64,000 bases of DNA from contig NZ_CP077107.1 of NCBI RefSeq assembly GCF_019263745.1, positions 1,364,001 to 1,428,000 of the forward strand, written 5' to 3'. Under the pieces are notes generated by a model. The model was given only the letters and a program-made list of their open reading frames with translations. It searched no databases and was not told the DNA's origin. The DNA is from Methanospirillum hungatei (lineage in GTDB: Archaea; Halobacteriota; Methanomicrobia; Methanomicrobiales; Methanospirillaceae). Numbering within the stretch: the stretch's first letter is position 1; every line of letters starts with the position of its first letter. The translations under genes were made by a program, and so were the position numbers. Below, piece after piece: positions 11,103-19,777 of the stretch.

Positions 11103-11875
11103 ATCATTTTCAGATTTTTGGCCTTCGTACAAATCTTATAAAACCAGGAGATACACTTCTGGACCATATTTTTACCGCATTGCAAAACCAGAATCTATTT
11201 TTTAAAGAGCATGACATCCTTATTCTGGCAGAATCTGCAGTTGCGACAGCGCAGGGACGAGTCACCCCCTTGTCAGGTATTATACCATCTGACCATGCAA
11301 GAAAAATTGCAAAACAGTATGATATTGATCCTGCCCTTGCTGAGATTGTCATCAGTGAATCTGATGTTATTGTTGGCGGAATCCCTGGTTTTTTATTATC
11401 AATAAAATCAGGACATCTTCTTCCCAATGCTGGTGTAGACGGATCAAATGCCCCGGAAGGTTATGTTACCCTCCTGCCTTCTGATCCTGATGCACTGGCC
11501 CGAAACCTACGGATGACGATCCTTGAAAAAACAGGATTCCATATTGCTGTACTTATTGTCGACAGTCGTACTCATCCGATGCGATATGGATCAGGTGGTG
11601 TAGCGATAGCATGTTCAGGTATTCCTGCTGTGATTGATGAACGTGGAAAGCATGACCTCTTTGGAAGAGAACTGAAGGTAACCAGAAGAGCGATTGCAGA
11701 TAACCTTGCTTCAGCAGCTGAATTAATCATGGGTGAATCAAATGAACAGATTCCAGCGGCTTTAGTTCGGGGATTTGATATTGAATTTGGAGATTATGAA
11801 GGAATAGAATTAATCTCTCCAGATGAGTGTCTCTTCATCGGAAGCCTAAAAAAAGCCTATGTTAATCCTCCCTAA
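11099..11875 (+). CDS. cofE: Coenzyme F420-0:L-glutamate ligase
   Basis: A 258-residue CofE-family protein. It adds glutamate to F420-0 using GTP, forming the gamma-glutamyl tail of the deazaflavin cofactor F420 needed throughout methanogenesis. Marks include the acidic NAGVDGSNAPEG loop, IVDSRTHPMRYGSGG, and a C-terminus with RELKVTRRAIADNLASAAELIMGE. It is the last gene of the glyA operon, overlapping the preceding gene by ATGA. Its 3' end overlaps by 14 nt the end of the convergent membrane-peptide gene. Confidence 0.93.
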   Translation: MNHFQIFGLRTNLIKPGDTLLDHIFTALQNQNLFFKEHDILILAESAVATAQGRVTPLSGIIPSDHARKIAKQYDIDPALAEIVISESDVIVGGIPGFLLSIKSGHLLPNAGVDGSNAPEGYVTLLPSDPDALARNLRMTILEKTGFHIAVLIVDSRTHPMRYGSGGVAIACSGIPAVIDERGKHDLFGRELKVTRRAIADNLASAAELIMGESNEQIPAALVRGFDIEFGDYEGIELISPDECLFIGSLKKAYVNPP

Positions 11876-12056
11876 CGCTCTTTTTTAGTTCATACAGGAG
11901 GATGGTAATTCCGGTAAGAATAACAATTACCGGCCAGAAGGGGAATGTGAAATGCCAAAACCCAAGATCATTTCCTAGCCAGACGATACCCCAGCTGAGA
12001 ATGAATAGGCCTATGACAATAACACCAATACTGACATTACGAAAATAATTCATCAT
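11862..12056 (-). CDS. Small two-helix membrane protein (LiaF/DUF5668-like)
   Basis: A 64-residue protein starting MMNYFRN, with two hydrophobic segments: IGVIVIGLFILSWGIVWL and PFWPVIVILTGITILLY, separated by a short turn with tryptophans, then a basic tail. The pattern resembles the short LiaF N-terminal/DUF5668 membrane domain; the role is unknown. The open frame extends upstream to 12155, but that part is not membrane-like and overlaps the zinc-ribbon gene, so I start at the double ATG. It lies 40 nt after the zinc-ribbon gene, probably in one transcript. Confidence 0.65.
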   Translation of the reverse strand: MMNYFRNVSIGVIVIGLFILSWGIVWLGNDLGFWHFTFPFWPVIVILTGITILLYELKKSVRED

Positions 12057-12096
12057 AGAACATGCTTCCATGAGATAAATCAATGAGCGGTACAGA

Positions 12097-12237
12097 TTAC
12101 AACCCGAAGGGCATATCCCAGGTATGATTACATGCATTACATTTACACTTTGCAATCATACTTCCAGATTCTGTGGTCACGAGATCATCAAAATCTGTAT
12201 CTTTCGAGTTACATTTAGGGCAGATTATATCTCCCAT
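12097..12237 (-). CDS. 46-residue zinc-ribbon protein
   Basis: Reading the minus strand from the ATG at 12237 gives a 46-residue protein with CPKC near residues 6-9 and CKCNAC near residues 31-36, a spacing typical of a zinc ribbon, and an HTW ending often seen in ribbons of transcription and RNA-polymerase-associated proteins. A clear ribosome site GGTGATG lies about 8 nt upstream of the ATG, which supports translation. Function is unknown; it may bind nucleic acid or protein. It is followed 40 nt later by the small membrane protein. Confidence 0.7.
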   Translation of the reverse strand: MGDIICPKCNSKDTDFDDLVTTESGSMIAKCKCNACNHTWDMPFGL

Positions 12238-12392
12238 GGTATCAGCATCACCCGGGGAAGGGTCTTGTATACACTTCTTATTCTGGATCTATTTTAATCC
12301 GGTGACTCTCAAAAAATGTCTCTTCTTTACATATTTTGAACTTTATCTAAAATATGAACCAAATATATGAGAAACTTCTTTCATATAGAAGA

Positions 12393-12427
12393 TTAAATAT
12401 AAATCCGGTTATGTTTTTCATAGGGGG
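12393..12427 (+). promoter_or_regulatory. Promoter and ribosome site of the secreted subtilase gene
   Basis: TTAAATATAAAT at 12393-12404 is a good archaeal TATA box 29 nt before the start codon, and a GGGGG run at 12423-12427 sits 5 nt before it. The leader would be only a few nucleotides, so the G run may or may not act as a ribosome site. Confidence 0.55.
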
Positions 12428-12432
12428 TTTCT

Positions 12433-14304
12433 ATGATTTCACGAAGTAACATTTCTATTGTCACTCTTTTAGTTTTCGTGACAGTAATTATCTGTGCTCT
12501 CACACAGACAGGAACTGCAATTCCAGACACTGGAATTCTGACCGTTCCATCAGCATTAAGCCCGGTTCAATCAACAGCTGTTGCTCCTGTCTCTTCAGGA
12601 TCTACAATACAGTCTTCTGCCATTCCTATATCGGAAACACCGATAGCTGTCTCTGCAGAATATGCGCCGGATCGTCTCATTGTCAGGTACAATCCAGATA
12701 AACCACGGGCTCAAACCGGCATGATGTCTATCGAGTCTGTCACCAATGCCCAGGCAGGAACATCAGTTCTCGCAGATTTGTCTGATGCCGGAGTTCCAGG
12801 TATGCAGGTTGTGCAAGTCACCAGTAATACATTAGATGCTGCAATGGAAGCGTATAAAGCAAGCCCTGATGTGCTCTATGTTGAACCTGATTACAAAATA
12901 TCATTAAGTCCTGTCGAAAAGAATGGAAAAGTTGTCGACGCAGGGGCTTTAAGTATTGAAAGTGCTATTTACCCAAATGATCCTGGATATAAATATCTCT
13001 GGGGAATGCACAATACCGGGCAGGCCCCATTTTATGGGACTTCTGATGCAGACATTGATGCTCCTGATGCCTGGGGTATTACGACTGGTTCGCCCCATGT
13101 TGTTGTTGCGGTTGTAGATACCGGAGTTGATTATACGCATCCTGATCTTTCTTCGAATATCTGGCAGAACACGGGTGAAATTGTCAATGGAATGGATGAT
13201 GATGGGAATGGATACATTGACGACATTCGTGGCTGGAACTTCGCCTCAAAGAATAACAATCCTATGGATGACAACGGACATGGAACACATTGTGCGGGTA
13301 CCATTGCGGCTGTTGGAAATAATGGAATCGGTGTCGCAGGAACAGCATGGAATGTCAAGATAATGCCACTGAAATTCCTAAATGCGCAGGGGTCAGGATA
13401 TGTGTCTGATGCAATATCTGCAATATTGTATGCAAACCGTAAAGGGGCAGCAGTTATTTCTAATTCATGGAGTGGAAGTGGATACACCCAGTCATTGAAA
13501 GATGCAATTGATGCATCAAATGCAGTTGTTGTTTGTGCAGCAGGTAATAGTGGAAAGAACGCAGATGCAAGTCCCCAATATCCGGCTGCATTCTCAAGCA
13601 GTAATATCCTCTCTGTTGCTGCCACAGATTATTATGACCGGCTGGCCTCTTTCTCGAATTATGGATCGAATTCTGTTGATCTGGCAGCCCCGGGTGTGAG
13701 CATCTATAGTACTGCCCGATCGGGAAGTTACCAATACTTAAGCGGCACATCGATGGCAACACCTCATGTTGCAGGAGTTGCAGCACTTATTAAATCACAA
13801 AATCCCTCCATGTCAGGAACCCAAATACGAAGTAAAATATTCAGTAGTGTTGACAGAGTCACGTCTCTCTCAGGAAAGGTGGCATCAGGTGGAAGACTCA
13901 ACGCAGCAAAAGCGCTCGGAGGAGCAGCACCGACTCCAACGCCAACAAAAACTCCTTACCCAACTGTAACGCCCACAAAGTCACCAACCCCTTCTCCGAC
14001 GTATAATCCGTATCCAACCGCTACTCCAACTGTGTCACCAACACCAAAACCTGGCTCCCAGTTAAATGCAGCATTTTATTCTGCACCAGTGTATGGAAAA
14101 GCACCATTACGAGTACAGTTTATTGACCAGTCATATGGAAATCCAAACAGATGGATATGGTCTTTTGGTGACGGAGGATTCTCCTATCAGAAAAATCCAT
14201 ATCACACGTATCTGAAAAAAGGAACATTTTCTGTGAGACTGACAACGAACAGAGGGGGAGTTTCCAGCACAGTTTATAAACAACGGTTAATTACCGTTAC
14301 GTAA
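12433..14304 (+). CDS. Secreted subtilisin-like serine protease with C-terminal PKD domain
   Basis: A 623-residue exported S8 protease. A signal peptide covers about residues 1-30. An inhibitor-I9-type propeptide follows (RLIVRYNPDKP ... VLYVEPDYKI, about 80-155). The catalytic domain keeps the triad: Asp in VAVVDTGVDYTHPD, His in NGHGTHCAGT, Ser in LSGTSMATPHVAG. A Thr/Pro-rich linker (about 500-540) leads to a PKD-type beta domain (VQFIDQSYG..WSFGDG). It probably degrades or matures proteins outside the membrane. The linker is likely glycosylated or rigid; that is inference. It is a single gene, ended by a two-way T/A run. Confidence 0.95.
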   Translation: MISRSNISIVTLLVFVTVIICALTQTGTAIPDTGILTVPSALSPVQSTAVAPVSSGSTIQSSAIPISETPIAVSAEYAPDRLIVRYNPDKPRAQTGMMSIESVTNAQAGTSVLADLSDAGVPGMQVVQVTSNTLDAAMEAYKASPDVLYVEPDYKISLSPVEKNGKVVDAGALSIESAIYPNDPGYKYLWGMHNTGQAPFYGTSDADIDAPDAWGITTGSPHVVVAVVDTGVDYTHPDLSSNIWQNTGEIVNGMDDDGNGYIDDIRGWNFASKNNNPMDDNGHGTHCAGTIAAVGNNGIGVAGTAWNVKIMPLKFLNAQGSGYVSDAISAILYANRKGAAVISNSWSGSGYTQSLKDAIDASNAVVVCAAGNSGKNADASPQYPAAFSSSNILSVAATDYYDRLASFSNYGSNSVDLAAPGVSIYSTARSGSYQYLSGTSMATPHVAGVAALIKSQNPSMSGTQIRSKIFSSVDRVTSLSGKVASGGRLNAAKALGGAAPTPTPTKTPYPTVTPTKSPTPSPTYNPYPTATPTVSPTPKPGSQLNAAFYSAPVYGKAPLRVQFIDQSYGNPNRWIWSFGDGGFSYQKNPYHTYLKKGTFSVRLTTNRGGVSSTVYKQRLITVT

Positions 14305-14305
14305 C

Positions 14306-14320
14306 TTTTTTTTTAAAAAA
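14306..14320. terminator. Bidirectional T/A-run terminator
   Basis: T9 followed by A6 lies between the stop codon of the subtilase (plus) and that of the RPA-associated gene (minus). Oligo-T on the coding strand is the usual archaeal termination signal, and here it serves both directions. Confidence 0.6.
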
Positions 14321-14896
14321 TCAGAGTTGGATAGAAGCAAGTGCTTCTTTGATTTTTGGCCGCCAGGAATCAGGCGAACGCTGGTATATTTCAGCAGCCT
14401 TTTGATGATCCTGGTCATCAGTGTTTTTTTCTATTCTGTCCAGTGTCAGCCTGGCTGTGTCAAGGATCCAACAATCTACGACTGATTTATCAACAGCAGT
14501 TATAGATTCAGCCCGGATCGACACCAGATTTCTCCCATCAGGAGCCTGAAAGACACCGGGTTTTCCGATAATGGCAACATATGATGGTGATTCTATGGTT
14601 GAGATCTGGTGTAATGCTTCTGGTTGATAACTTCCAGCACTGACAAAAAAAATGCCCGTCGGATCCATCACCCGAATCTGATAAAATACAGCCTCACCTT
14701 CCGATTTTTTCTTCTCGGTCAGGGTTCCGGTGATAAAAACTCTGTTGCATCGCTCACCAGTTGGAAGAAGGATATATGTAGGGCTTTTATCATCTGATCC
14801 TTCTCTGAAATGGTGATACGCGTCTCTCAGTTCTGCTGCAAATACCCTTTTTGCAGACTCACGTTCAAATCTTTTATTTGCTGAATTATCACTCAT
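14321..14896 (-). CDS. RPA-associated OB-fold protein
   Basis: About 191 residues with one OB-fold (GERCNRVFITGTLTEKK ... VFYQIRVMDPTGIFFVSAG) and a helical C-terminus. It matches the RPA-associated family (COG3390) that partners the archaeal single-strand-binding protein in replication and repair. I use the ATG at 14896 (MSDNSANKRF) because GGAGG lies about 9 nt upstream; the frame also opens at a GTG at 14914. The start overlaps the end of the large RPA gene, so the two subunits are likely made together. Confidence 0.85.
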   Translation of the reverse strand: MSDNSANKRFERESAKRVFAAELRDAYHHFREGSDDKSPTYILLPTGERCNRVFITGTLTEKKKSEGEAVFYQIRVMDPTGIFFVSAGSYQPEALHQISTIESPSYVAIIGKPGVFQAPDGRNLVSIRAESITAVDKSVVDCWILDTARLTLDRIEKNTDDQDHQKAAEIYQRSPDSWRPKIKEALASIQL

Positions 14897-16718
14897 CTGA
14901 TGAACCCTCCGCACGGTTTATCAATTCTGCTAATGTCCCGGAATCAAATGTCTGAAATTCACAATTATAGGCAAATAGCCGATTATCAAACGTTTTTCCC
15001 CGACATATAAGGTAACGACCCAGAATTTGCTCATTCACATGATAAAAAACGGTATCAAGCCCAAGCGGATTGTTCTCTGCCATCTCCTGCGCTGAAATGA
15101 GATTCAATCCGGTCAGCTCTTCCACACCTTCACGAGAAATAATTGTATCATAGGTCTTCTGTCCATCATCCAGCCATCCCTTAACCCGAAGATCATAGAA
15201 ATAATTTGGTTGTATTTCATGAATTGGACAATAATTTTGTCGTGATAAGACTCTCCCGCATCCTTCAACCGGACACCGTTTGATAAGCCCGGAGCCTGGA
15301 GAGAGATGAACAAATGCTCCCTTTATTTCTTCATTGGATGAGCGGACCTGAATTGTTGCAGATTCATCTGGTAGAAGCGTTGCACCATTCAAGGTGAGAG
15401 AAAGACGATTATTAAATTCATCTACCGAAGCGTAGTAGATGCCATAGACCATATCTGGTAACAGCCGCTGAGCACTATCATCCTTCCAGGTAACAAAACG
15501 CATGGTTCCAGACTCATCTCCAACAAGACCTGATTGTAATATCCTATCTGAAGTCGTCTCATATTCCTGGACGAGTTTAACCCGTAAACATACAATTCCA
15601 GGGCCTGCCTGACCAACCGGGATAATATTTGGTCTGATACTCCTATCATCTTCAAGAGCCTGAAAAGATCCCGGAGCGATTTGCAGACTGAGTGCACCAC
15701 GATATCGATCAACAACTGCTGAAGATATCTCATACCACCGGTTTTCCTCCAGTGGTATCGCATCCGGAGTATTGCGAATGACAAATTTTATAGCGCCTGT
15801 TTCATCTGCCAGAATACCGCGCTGAAGTATCTGCTCAATATTGGGATTCTCAACGGCGACAACCTTTGCTCCTACCGAAAAAACACCAGGGGTGATCTGC
15901 CCAATTGGTGTATTTTCCATTTTAGGGATATCATCACGGTTCAATGGAGTGATAGTGGTTCCAGAATGAATTTTTACATTTACCTGTCCGTTAAATTCAT
16001 CGGTTTCCACGAGATCAAGCCGATACCACTCACCCTTCTCCATCAGAGGGGCTTCAGCTGATGCCCAGACGGTAAACCGGGTAGTCCCACTTCCATCTGC
16101 AATAATTCCGGTTTGAGAAATCGACGGAGAACGTGGGGGAAAAAGAGCTGTGACTTCACCTTCTATCGAAATCCACCTGTTGGGGACCAACTGCCCAATT
16201 GGTATAATCTCCGGAGCAGGAGCATCTTCTCCTGATATTTCGGTTATGGTTGTACCTTTGTGAACCTTCAGACTCACTTGTCCGTTATATTCATCAGCTA
16301 CAGCAGATTCAAACCGGTACCACTTTTTTTGTTCGACAGCGGGTGCATTATCATTTGCCCAGATGACAAACCGGATCGACCCAGTACCATCTGCAATAAT
16401 GCCACTCTGTGCAATAGAGGGTGAACGGGACGGAAACAGAGTAACAACCTGTCCTTCGATTGTGACCCATTGTTCAGCCTGAATCTCTGCTACTGGAGTG
16501 AGCTCATTGTTATTTTTCTTCGTCGGTGTAGATGAGGGGAGTTCCATGCCAAACATCCTGGCATAATCGCTCATAATTGACCGTTCTGCCTCTGCGGGTG
16601 GCACAGAAAACTCGTCTACAAATCGGTAAATACGCTCCTCCAGTTTTGCCCGGTCGATTGGATGACCTGCTGCAGCAAATTTTTCGGAGATCCTGTCTGC
16701 GATTTCTTTTAGTTCCAT
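14889..16718 (-). CDS. Replication protein A-like single-stranded DNA-binding protein
   Basis: About 609 residues made of repeated OB-folds. Four successive units each carry a phrase such as WVTIEGQVV, WISIEGEVT, FSVGAKVV and VCLRVKLV, followed by GIIADGTGSIRFV-type strands; the first two are close duplicates. A C-terminal zinc finger (CPVEGCGRVLSRQNYCPIH) precedes a last OB-like region. It protects single-stranded DNA. I prefer the ATG at 16718 (MELKEIADR): GGAG is 5 nt upstream and the TATA-like TTTAATAT near 16754-16761 would start RNA just before it. The ATG at 16745 adds nine residues. Confidence 0.9.
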   Translation of the reverse strand: MELKEIADRISEKFAAAGHPIDRAKLEERIYRFVDEFSVPPAEAERSIMSDYARMFGMELPSSTPTKKNNNELTPVAEIQAEQWVTIEGQVVTLFPSRSPSIAQSGIIADGTGSIRFVIWANDNAPAVEQKKWYRFESAVADEYNGQVSLKVHKGTTITEISGEDAPAPEIIPIGQLVPNRWISIEGEVTALFPPRSPSISQTGIIADGSGTTRFTVWASAEAPLMEKGEWYRLDLVETDEFNGQVNVKIHSGTTITPLNRDDIPKMENTPIGQITPGVFSVGAKVVAVENPNIEQILQRGILADETGAIKFVIRNTPDAIPLEENRWYEISSAVVDRYRGALSLQIAPGSFQALEDDRSIRPNIIPVGQAGPGIVCLRVKLVQEYETTSDRILQSGLVGDESGTMRFVTWKDDSAQRLLPDMVYGIYYASVDEFNNRLSLTLNGATLLPDESATIQVRSSNEEIKGAFVHLSPGSGLIKRCPVEGCGRVLSRQNYCPIHEIQPNYFYDLRVKGWLDDGQKTYDTIISREGVEELTGLNLISAQEMAENNPLGLDTVFYHVNEQILGRYLICRGKTFDNRLFAYNCEFQTFDSGTLAELINRAEGSSDE

Positions 16719-16792
16719 TTCATCTCCAGGTAAAAGGTCCGCCATCAGGACATATTAAATCCTACTCCCGGAGGGTGAAAGTATTCAGGGTT

Positions 16793-16811
16793 TAAAAAAA
16801 TGTAAAAATAA
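16793..16811 (-). terminator. T-rich terminator after the cbiZ gene
   Basis: On the minus strand the bases just after the cbiZ stop read as T-rich tracts ending in a run of eight T, a typical archaeal terminator. It lies between cbiZ and the rpa promoter. Confidence 0.45.
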
Positions 16812-16812
16812 A

Positions 16813-17712
16813 TTATATTTTCAAGAAAAGAGCCTTTAATTCCTCAAGTGAGGCTTCAGGATTTCTCTTGAGATGACTGGTAACCCGGGGATCATGGTTT
16901 AACGTACACCTGGTGCAACTCCACACCGAAGCCTTTCCTGGTTTCTCAATCCAGTCTCCAAGGGTTGTGTCACCACATGGGTAGAGAGGACAATAGCAGA
17001 AATCACACCGCTGGCCTTCAAAATGACACGGATAATAAGGGCAGTTCTTTTTTTCCCATTCAATCCAATGTGAACCACCCATACTGGACTGGATAAAAAA
17101 CGAAGGCTTTTTTCGCTGAATAACTCCAGTCTGTCTCATAAGGGCCTGTTGAGTTCCAAAGAACACCGTCGCATGAATGCGCTGCCCAATCTCTGTTGCA
17201 CTTCCTGCATACCTGACATCTCCAGATCCTTCGGTCGCAATCGCCACTGCATCTGTAACGGTACCTGCAAAGGAGTGACCAATATTTCGGAGTGCTAATG
17301 ACTTTGCTTCAGTCACGGTAATCACAGCATCAACAAGACCCTGATCTGAAAAATTCTGGACCATTACTATAATATTTATTGTTCCCGCTGTGGGAGGAGA
17401 TTGGATTACATCCGAACCGACAGGATCCGGATGTGTGACACCTGCGGTAATAAAGACAGTGAGACTATCCCAGGAGAGAATACAAAGTGTATTCATCGAC
17501 ACTGCGGTGAGAAGACCTGCGGTAGATTTTTTTGACAGTCCAAGAGATAAAACCAGAGTTTCAAGTTCCCGATCGGGATCACCTGAAAAATTGTTTGAGA
17601 CCTGATGATTAATGAGTGTTGTACAGTCCCTGATTCCACCATCCAGACTGGAACTACATACGCGAAATTTCCCCCTGACAATCAGGGATGATGAGTTGAG
17701 GTAGTACCTCAT
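16813..17712 (-). CDS. cbiZ: Adenosylcobinamide amidohydrolase CbiZ with Cys-rich C-terminal domain
   Basis: A 299-residue fusion. Residues about 1-215 match CbiZ, which removes the aminopropanol tail from adenosylcobinamide to give adenosylcobyric acid for B12 salvage (VFITAGVTHPDPVG, TINIIVMVQNFSDQGLVDA, ALRNIGHSFAGTVTDAVAIAT). Residues about 220-299 hold a small cysteine-rich domain (NCPYYPCHFEGQRCDFCYCPLYPC ... SCTRC), which likely binds metal. The domain's role is unknown. The ATG at 17712 overlaps the stop of the upstream glycyl-radical-type gene, so both are co-translated. Confidence 0.88.
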   Translation of the reverse strand: MRYYLNSSSLIVRGKFRVCSSSLDGGIRDCTTLINHQVSNNFSGDPDRELETLVLSLGLSKKSTAGLLTAVSMNTLCILSWDSLTVFITAGVTHPDPVGSDVIQSPPTAGTINIIVMVQNFSDQGLVDAVITVTEAKSLALRNIGHSFAGTVTDAVAIATEGSGDVRYAGSATEIGQRIHATVFFGTQQALMRQTGVIQRKKPSFFIQSSMGGSHWIEWEKKNCPYYPCHFEGQRCDFCYCPLYPCGDTTLGDWIEKPGKASVWSCTRCTLNHDPRVTSHLKRNPEASLEELKALFLKI

Positions 17713-18071
17713 GTGACACTATATCGCTGACGATCTTTGAGTTCCTGCTGTTTTCCTGCATTCCACCCGGAGACATCCTGTAGATATCCGGTCACCCGGC
17801 TAATCTGGACAACATCATGACAGCCGCATTCCGGACAAACCGGTTCACCACAAAGTGGACAATATTCAATCGTTGCAGCAATTTCATGTGAACAGTCACA
17901 ATTGTCCAGCGGGCACATGATTTCCGGATTTACATCTCCACAAACAGGGCATGGACTCTCATCAACAATCAGGTGGCAGGTATGACATTTGTATTTACGT
18001 TCACTTACAGGGATCTCTTCCTTGCAGGAATACTTCTCTGCCAGTTCACGCTGCTCTATCGTCCAGTTCAT
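17709..18071 (-). CDS. Stand-alone NrdD-type glycyl-radical and zinc domain
   Basis: A 120-residue protein matching only the C-terminus of class III (anaerobic) ribonucleotide reductase. Two CxxC pairs (Cys71/74 and Cys79/82) correspond to the NrdD zinc site, and SRVTGYL at residues 91-97, with Gly95, followed by GWNAGKQQELKDR corresponds to the radical loop. The N-terminal part adds more CxxC pairs (29/32, 41/44) of its own. The catalytic barrel is absent. It could be a radical carrier, a subunit of a split reductase or a zinc protein that lost the radical. It is co-translated with cbiZ. Confidence 0.75.
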   Translation of the reverse strand: MNWTIEQRELAEKYSCKEEIPVSERKYKCHTCHLIVDESPCPVCGDVNPEIMCPLDNCDCSHEIAATIEYCPLCGEPVCPECGCHDVVQISRVTGYLQDVSGWNAGKQQELKDRQRYSVT

Positions 18072-18126
18072 AATCTTAATTCACCTTTTCATTCCTTAAC
18101 ACATTGGGTTGTTTAGTAATTTCAGA

Positions 18127-18762
18127 TCAGGTTCTGAAACGGGAATATTCCTCTGCTGCAGATCCCGGATCTTTTGCTTCGTAAATAGCGCGACCAACAA
18201 TAATCCCGTCAACAATAGAAGCAATTGCTGCAGGATCTCCTCCCTGGGCTCCTACTCCAGGTGAGAGGATCTTTTTTGTTCCGATCAGGGTGCGCAGAAG
18301 TGAGGTTCGTTCAGGTCTTGTTGCAGGTGCAATTATTCCATCAGCATTTGTCTCACAGACCAGACCTGCAATCCGCTCAGCAATTCCTCCATGGAAAAAA
18401 TCAACTGCTCCAGGATGACTCATCTCTGTTACCACATAGCATTCACCACCATGGTCATGGGCTGTTTCCACGCATGCAAGAACAGAATCCCTTCCCACAA
18501 ATCCATGGCATATGATGCCAGAAAATCCATGAGAAAAGACTTCTTCTGCAATAAGACGACTGGTATTAGGGATATCTGCAACTTTAAAATCAGCTATCAG
18601 CGGGAGACCTTCATCAGACAACTGGTTGGCTATTTCCAGACCAGCAGCCAGAACCAGGGGATATCCGATCTTAATAGCATCAATAAATGGAGCGGTCTTT
18701 TTTGCAATTGATAATGCATCTTTCCCTGTAGATACATCAAGTGCCAGAATGATGTCAGTCAT
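18127..18762 (-). CDS. pyrF: Orotidine 5'-phosphate decarboxylase
   Basis: A 211-residue TIM barrel of archaeal OMP-decarboxylase length. The catalytic array DFKVADIPNT (Lys and two Asp) is present, as are ILALDVSTG at the N-terminus and the phosphate-binding LSPGVGAQGGDP and GIIVGRAIY. It makes UMP in the last step of de novo pyrimidine synthesis. It starts 5 nt after the stop of dys, so the two are co-transcribed although their pathways differ. Confidence 0.95.
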   Translation of the reverse strand: MTDIILALDVSTGKDALSIAKKTAPFIDAIKIGYPLVLAAGLEIANQLSDEGLPLIADFKVADIPNTSRLIAEEVFSHGFSGIICHGFVGRDSVLACVETAHDHGGECYVVTEMSHPGAVDFFHGGIAERIAGLVCETNADGIIAPATRPERTSLLRTLIGTKKILSPGVGAQGGDPAAIASIVDGIIVGRAIYEAKDPGSAAEEYSRFRT

Positions 18763-18767
18763 AATAG

Positions 18768-19685
18768 TTACTCCAAAACTGCGGATATAATCAAAGGAAA
18801 TGTAATTGTTGCATCTCCATACACCGTCACCGTCTTTGCATCTTCATCGACCTTCCCCCATGACCGTGCTTCATCAAGTGTTGCGCCTGAAAGCCCTCCA
18901 AGGTCCGGGCGATCGCCGGTTAGTTGAACCGCATATGTAAACCCTTTCGGTGTCATAAGCATGCTTTGCAGGATATAATTCTTCGGAACCCCTCCTCCGA
19001 CAAGAAATGCTCCAGCTTTTTTCGTAGCAAAGCATATGTCCATAATTTTATTCATATCGCCAAAAGCATCGATGATAACCTTATGAGTCTGCCGATATAA
19101 CCAGAACTGCAGACCGATCATGGAATCCTGAACTGCTGGACAAAATACAGGGATTTTTTTCCGTGCAGCCGTTGCAAGAATTCCACTAGGCAGATGAGAA
19201 CCGATATAAGCAAGTAATTCTGAAATTGAAAGAACAGTTCCATCAGGTATTTTTGACAGAACATCCTGCATGAACTCCTCAAATTTTATAAATGACTCAT
19301 TTGGGAGATATACATCATAAATTCTGTTGATCTCATCATGGCGAAGCTCAACATCATTACACTTCTCGGTCCCACGGAAATGATGGCATCCGATAGCTTC
19401 GATAACATCATGAGTCAGGTTTGCCCCGGTAGAAACCAGTACATCAATATGCCCTGATTCCATCAAATCCGAAACAATACCCCCCATGCCAGCAGGGACC
19501 ATTGCCCCTGCGAGCCCAAAGAAACGAGTAACATCAGCGTCCTTGTACATCGTACCGGTGATCTGAACCGCACGTGAGAGAGCGCCACCATTATACGCTC
19601 CCGCTTGTTCCATTGCCTGAATGAGAGATTTAACTGTCATATCAGACGTTAGATGGACCTGTCGAACCGGCACATCACATTCCAT
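18768..19685 (-). CDS. dys: Deoxyhypusine synthase
   Basis: A 305-residue NAD-dependent enzyme that transfers the aminobutyl group of spermidine to a lysine of initiation factor aIF5A. The family blocks are visible: NAD site LVSTGANLTHDVIEA, RIYDVYLPNE, VGGGVPKNYILQ, and the active-site lysine in SGATLDEARSWGKV. Found in archaea and eukaryotes, it supports the archaeal assignment. It is directly upstream of pyrF. Confidence 0.95.
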   Translation of the reverse strand: MECDVPVRQVHLTSDMTVKSLIQAMEQAGAYNGGALSRAVQITGTMYKDADVTRFFGLAGAMVPAGMGGIVSDLMESGHIDVLVSTGANLTHDVIEAIGCHHFRGTEKCNDVELRHDEINRIYDVYLPNESFIKFEEFMQDVLSKIPDGTVLSISELLAYIGSHLPSGILATAARKKIPVFCPAVQDSMIGLQFWLYRQTHKVIIDAFGDMNKIMDICFATKKAGAFLVGGGVPKNYILQSMLMTPKGFTYAVQLTGDRPDLGGLSGATLDEARSWGKVDEDAKTVTVYGDATITFPLIISAVLE

Positions 19686-19777
19686 GTCTTATAGATAGGC
19701 ACTCTCATGCCAAGTACCTGACGTGTAAAAAAGTGGATGGAAAAACCTATCCATAATGTTTGAACAATACAATTTTC

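Noticed and set aside
12393-14304. The secreted subtilase as part of a defence system like the one at 48.6 kb
   Set aside because: It has a signal peptide, propeptide and PKD domain, and sits among housekeeping genes, so it is an ordinary exported protease.
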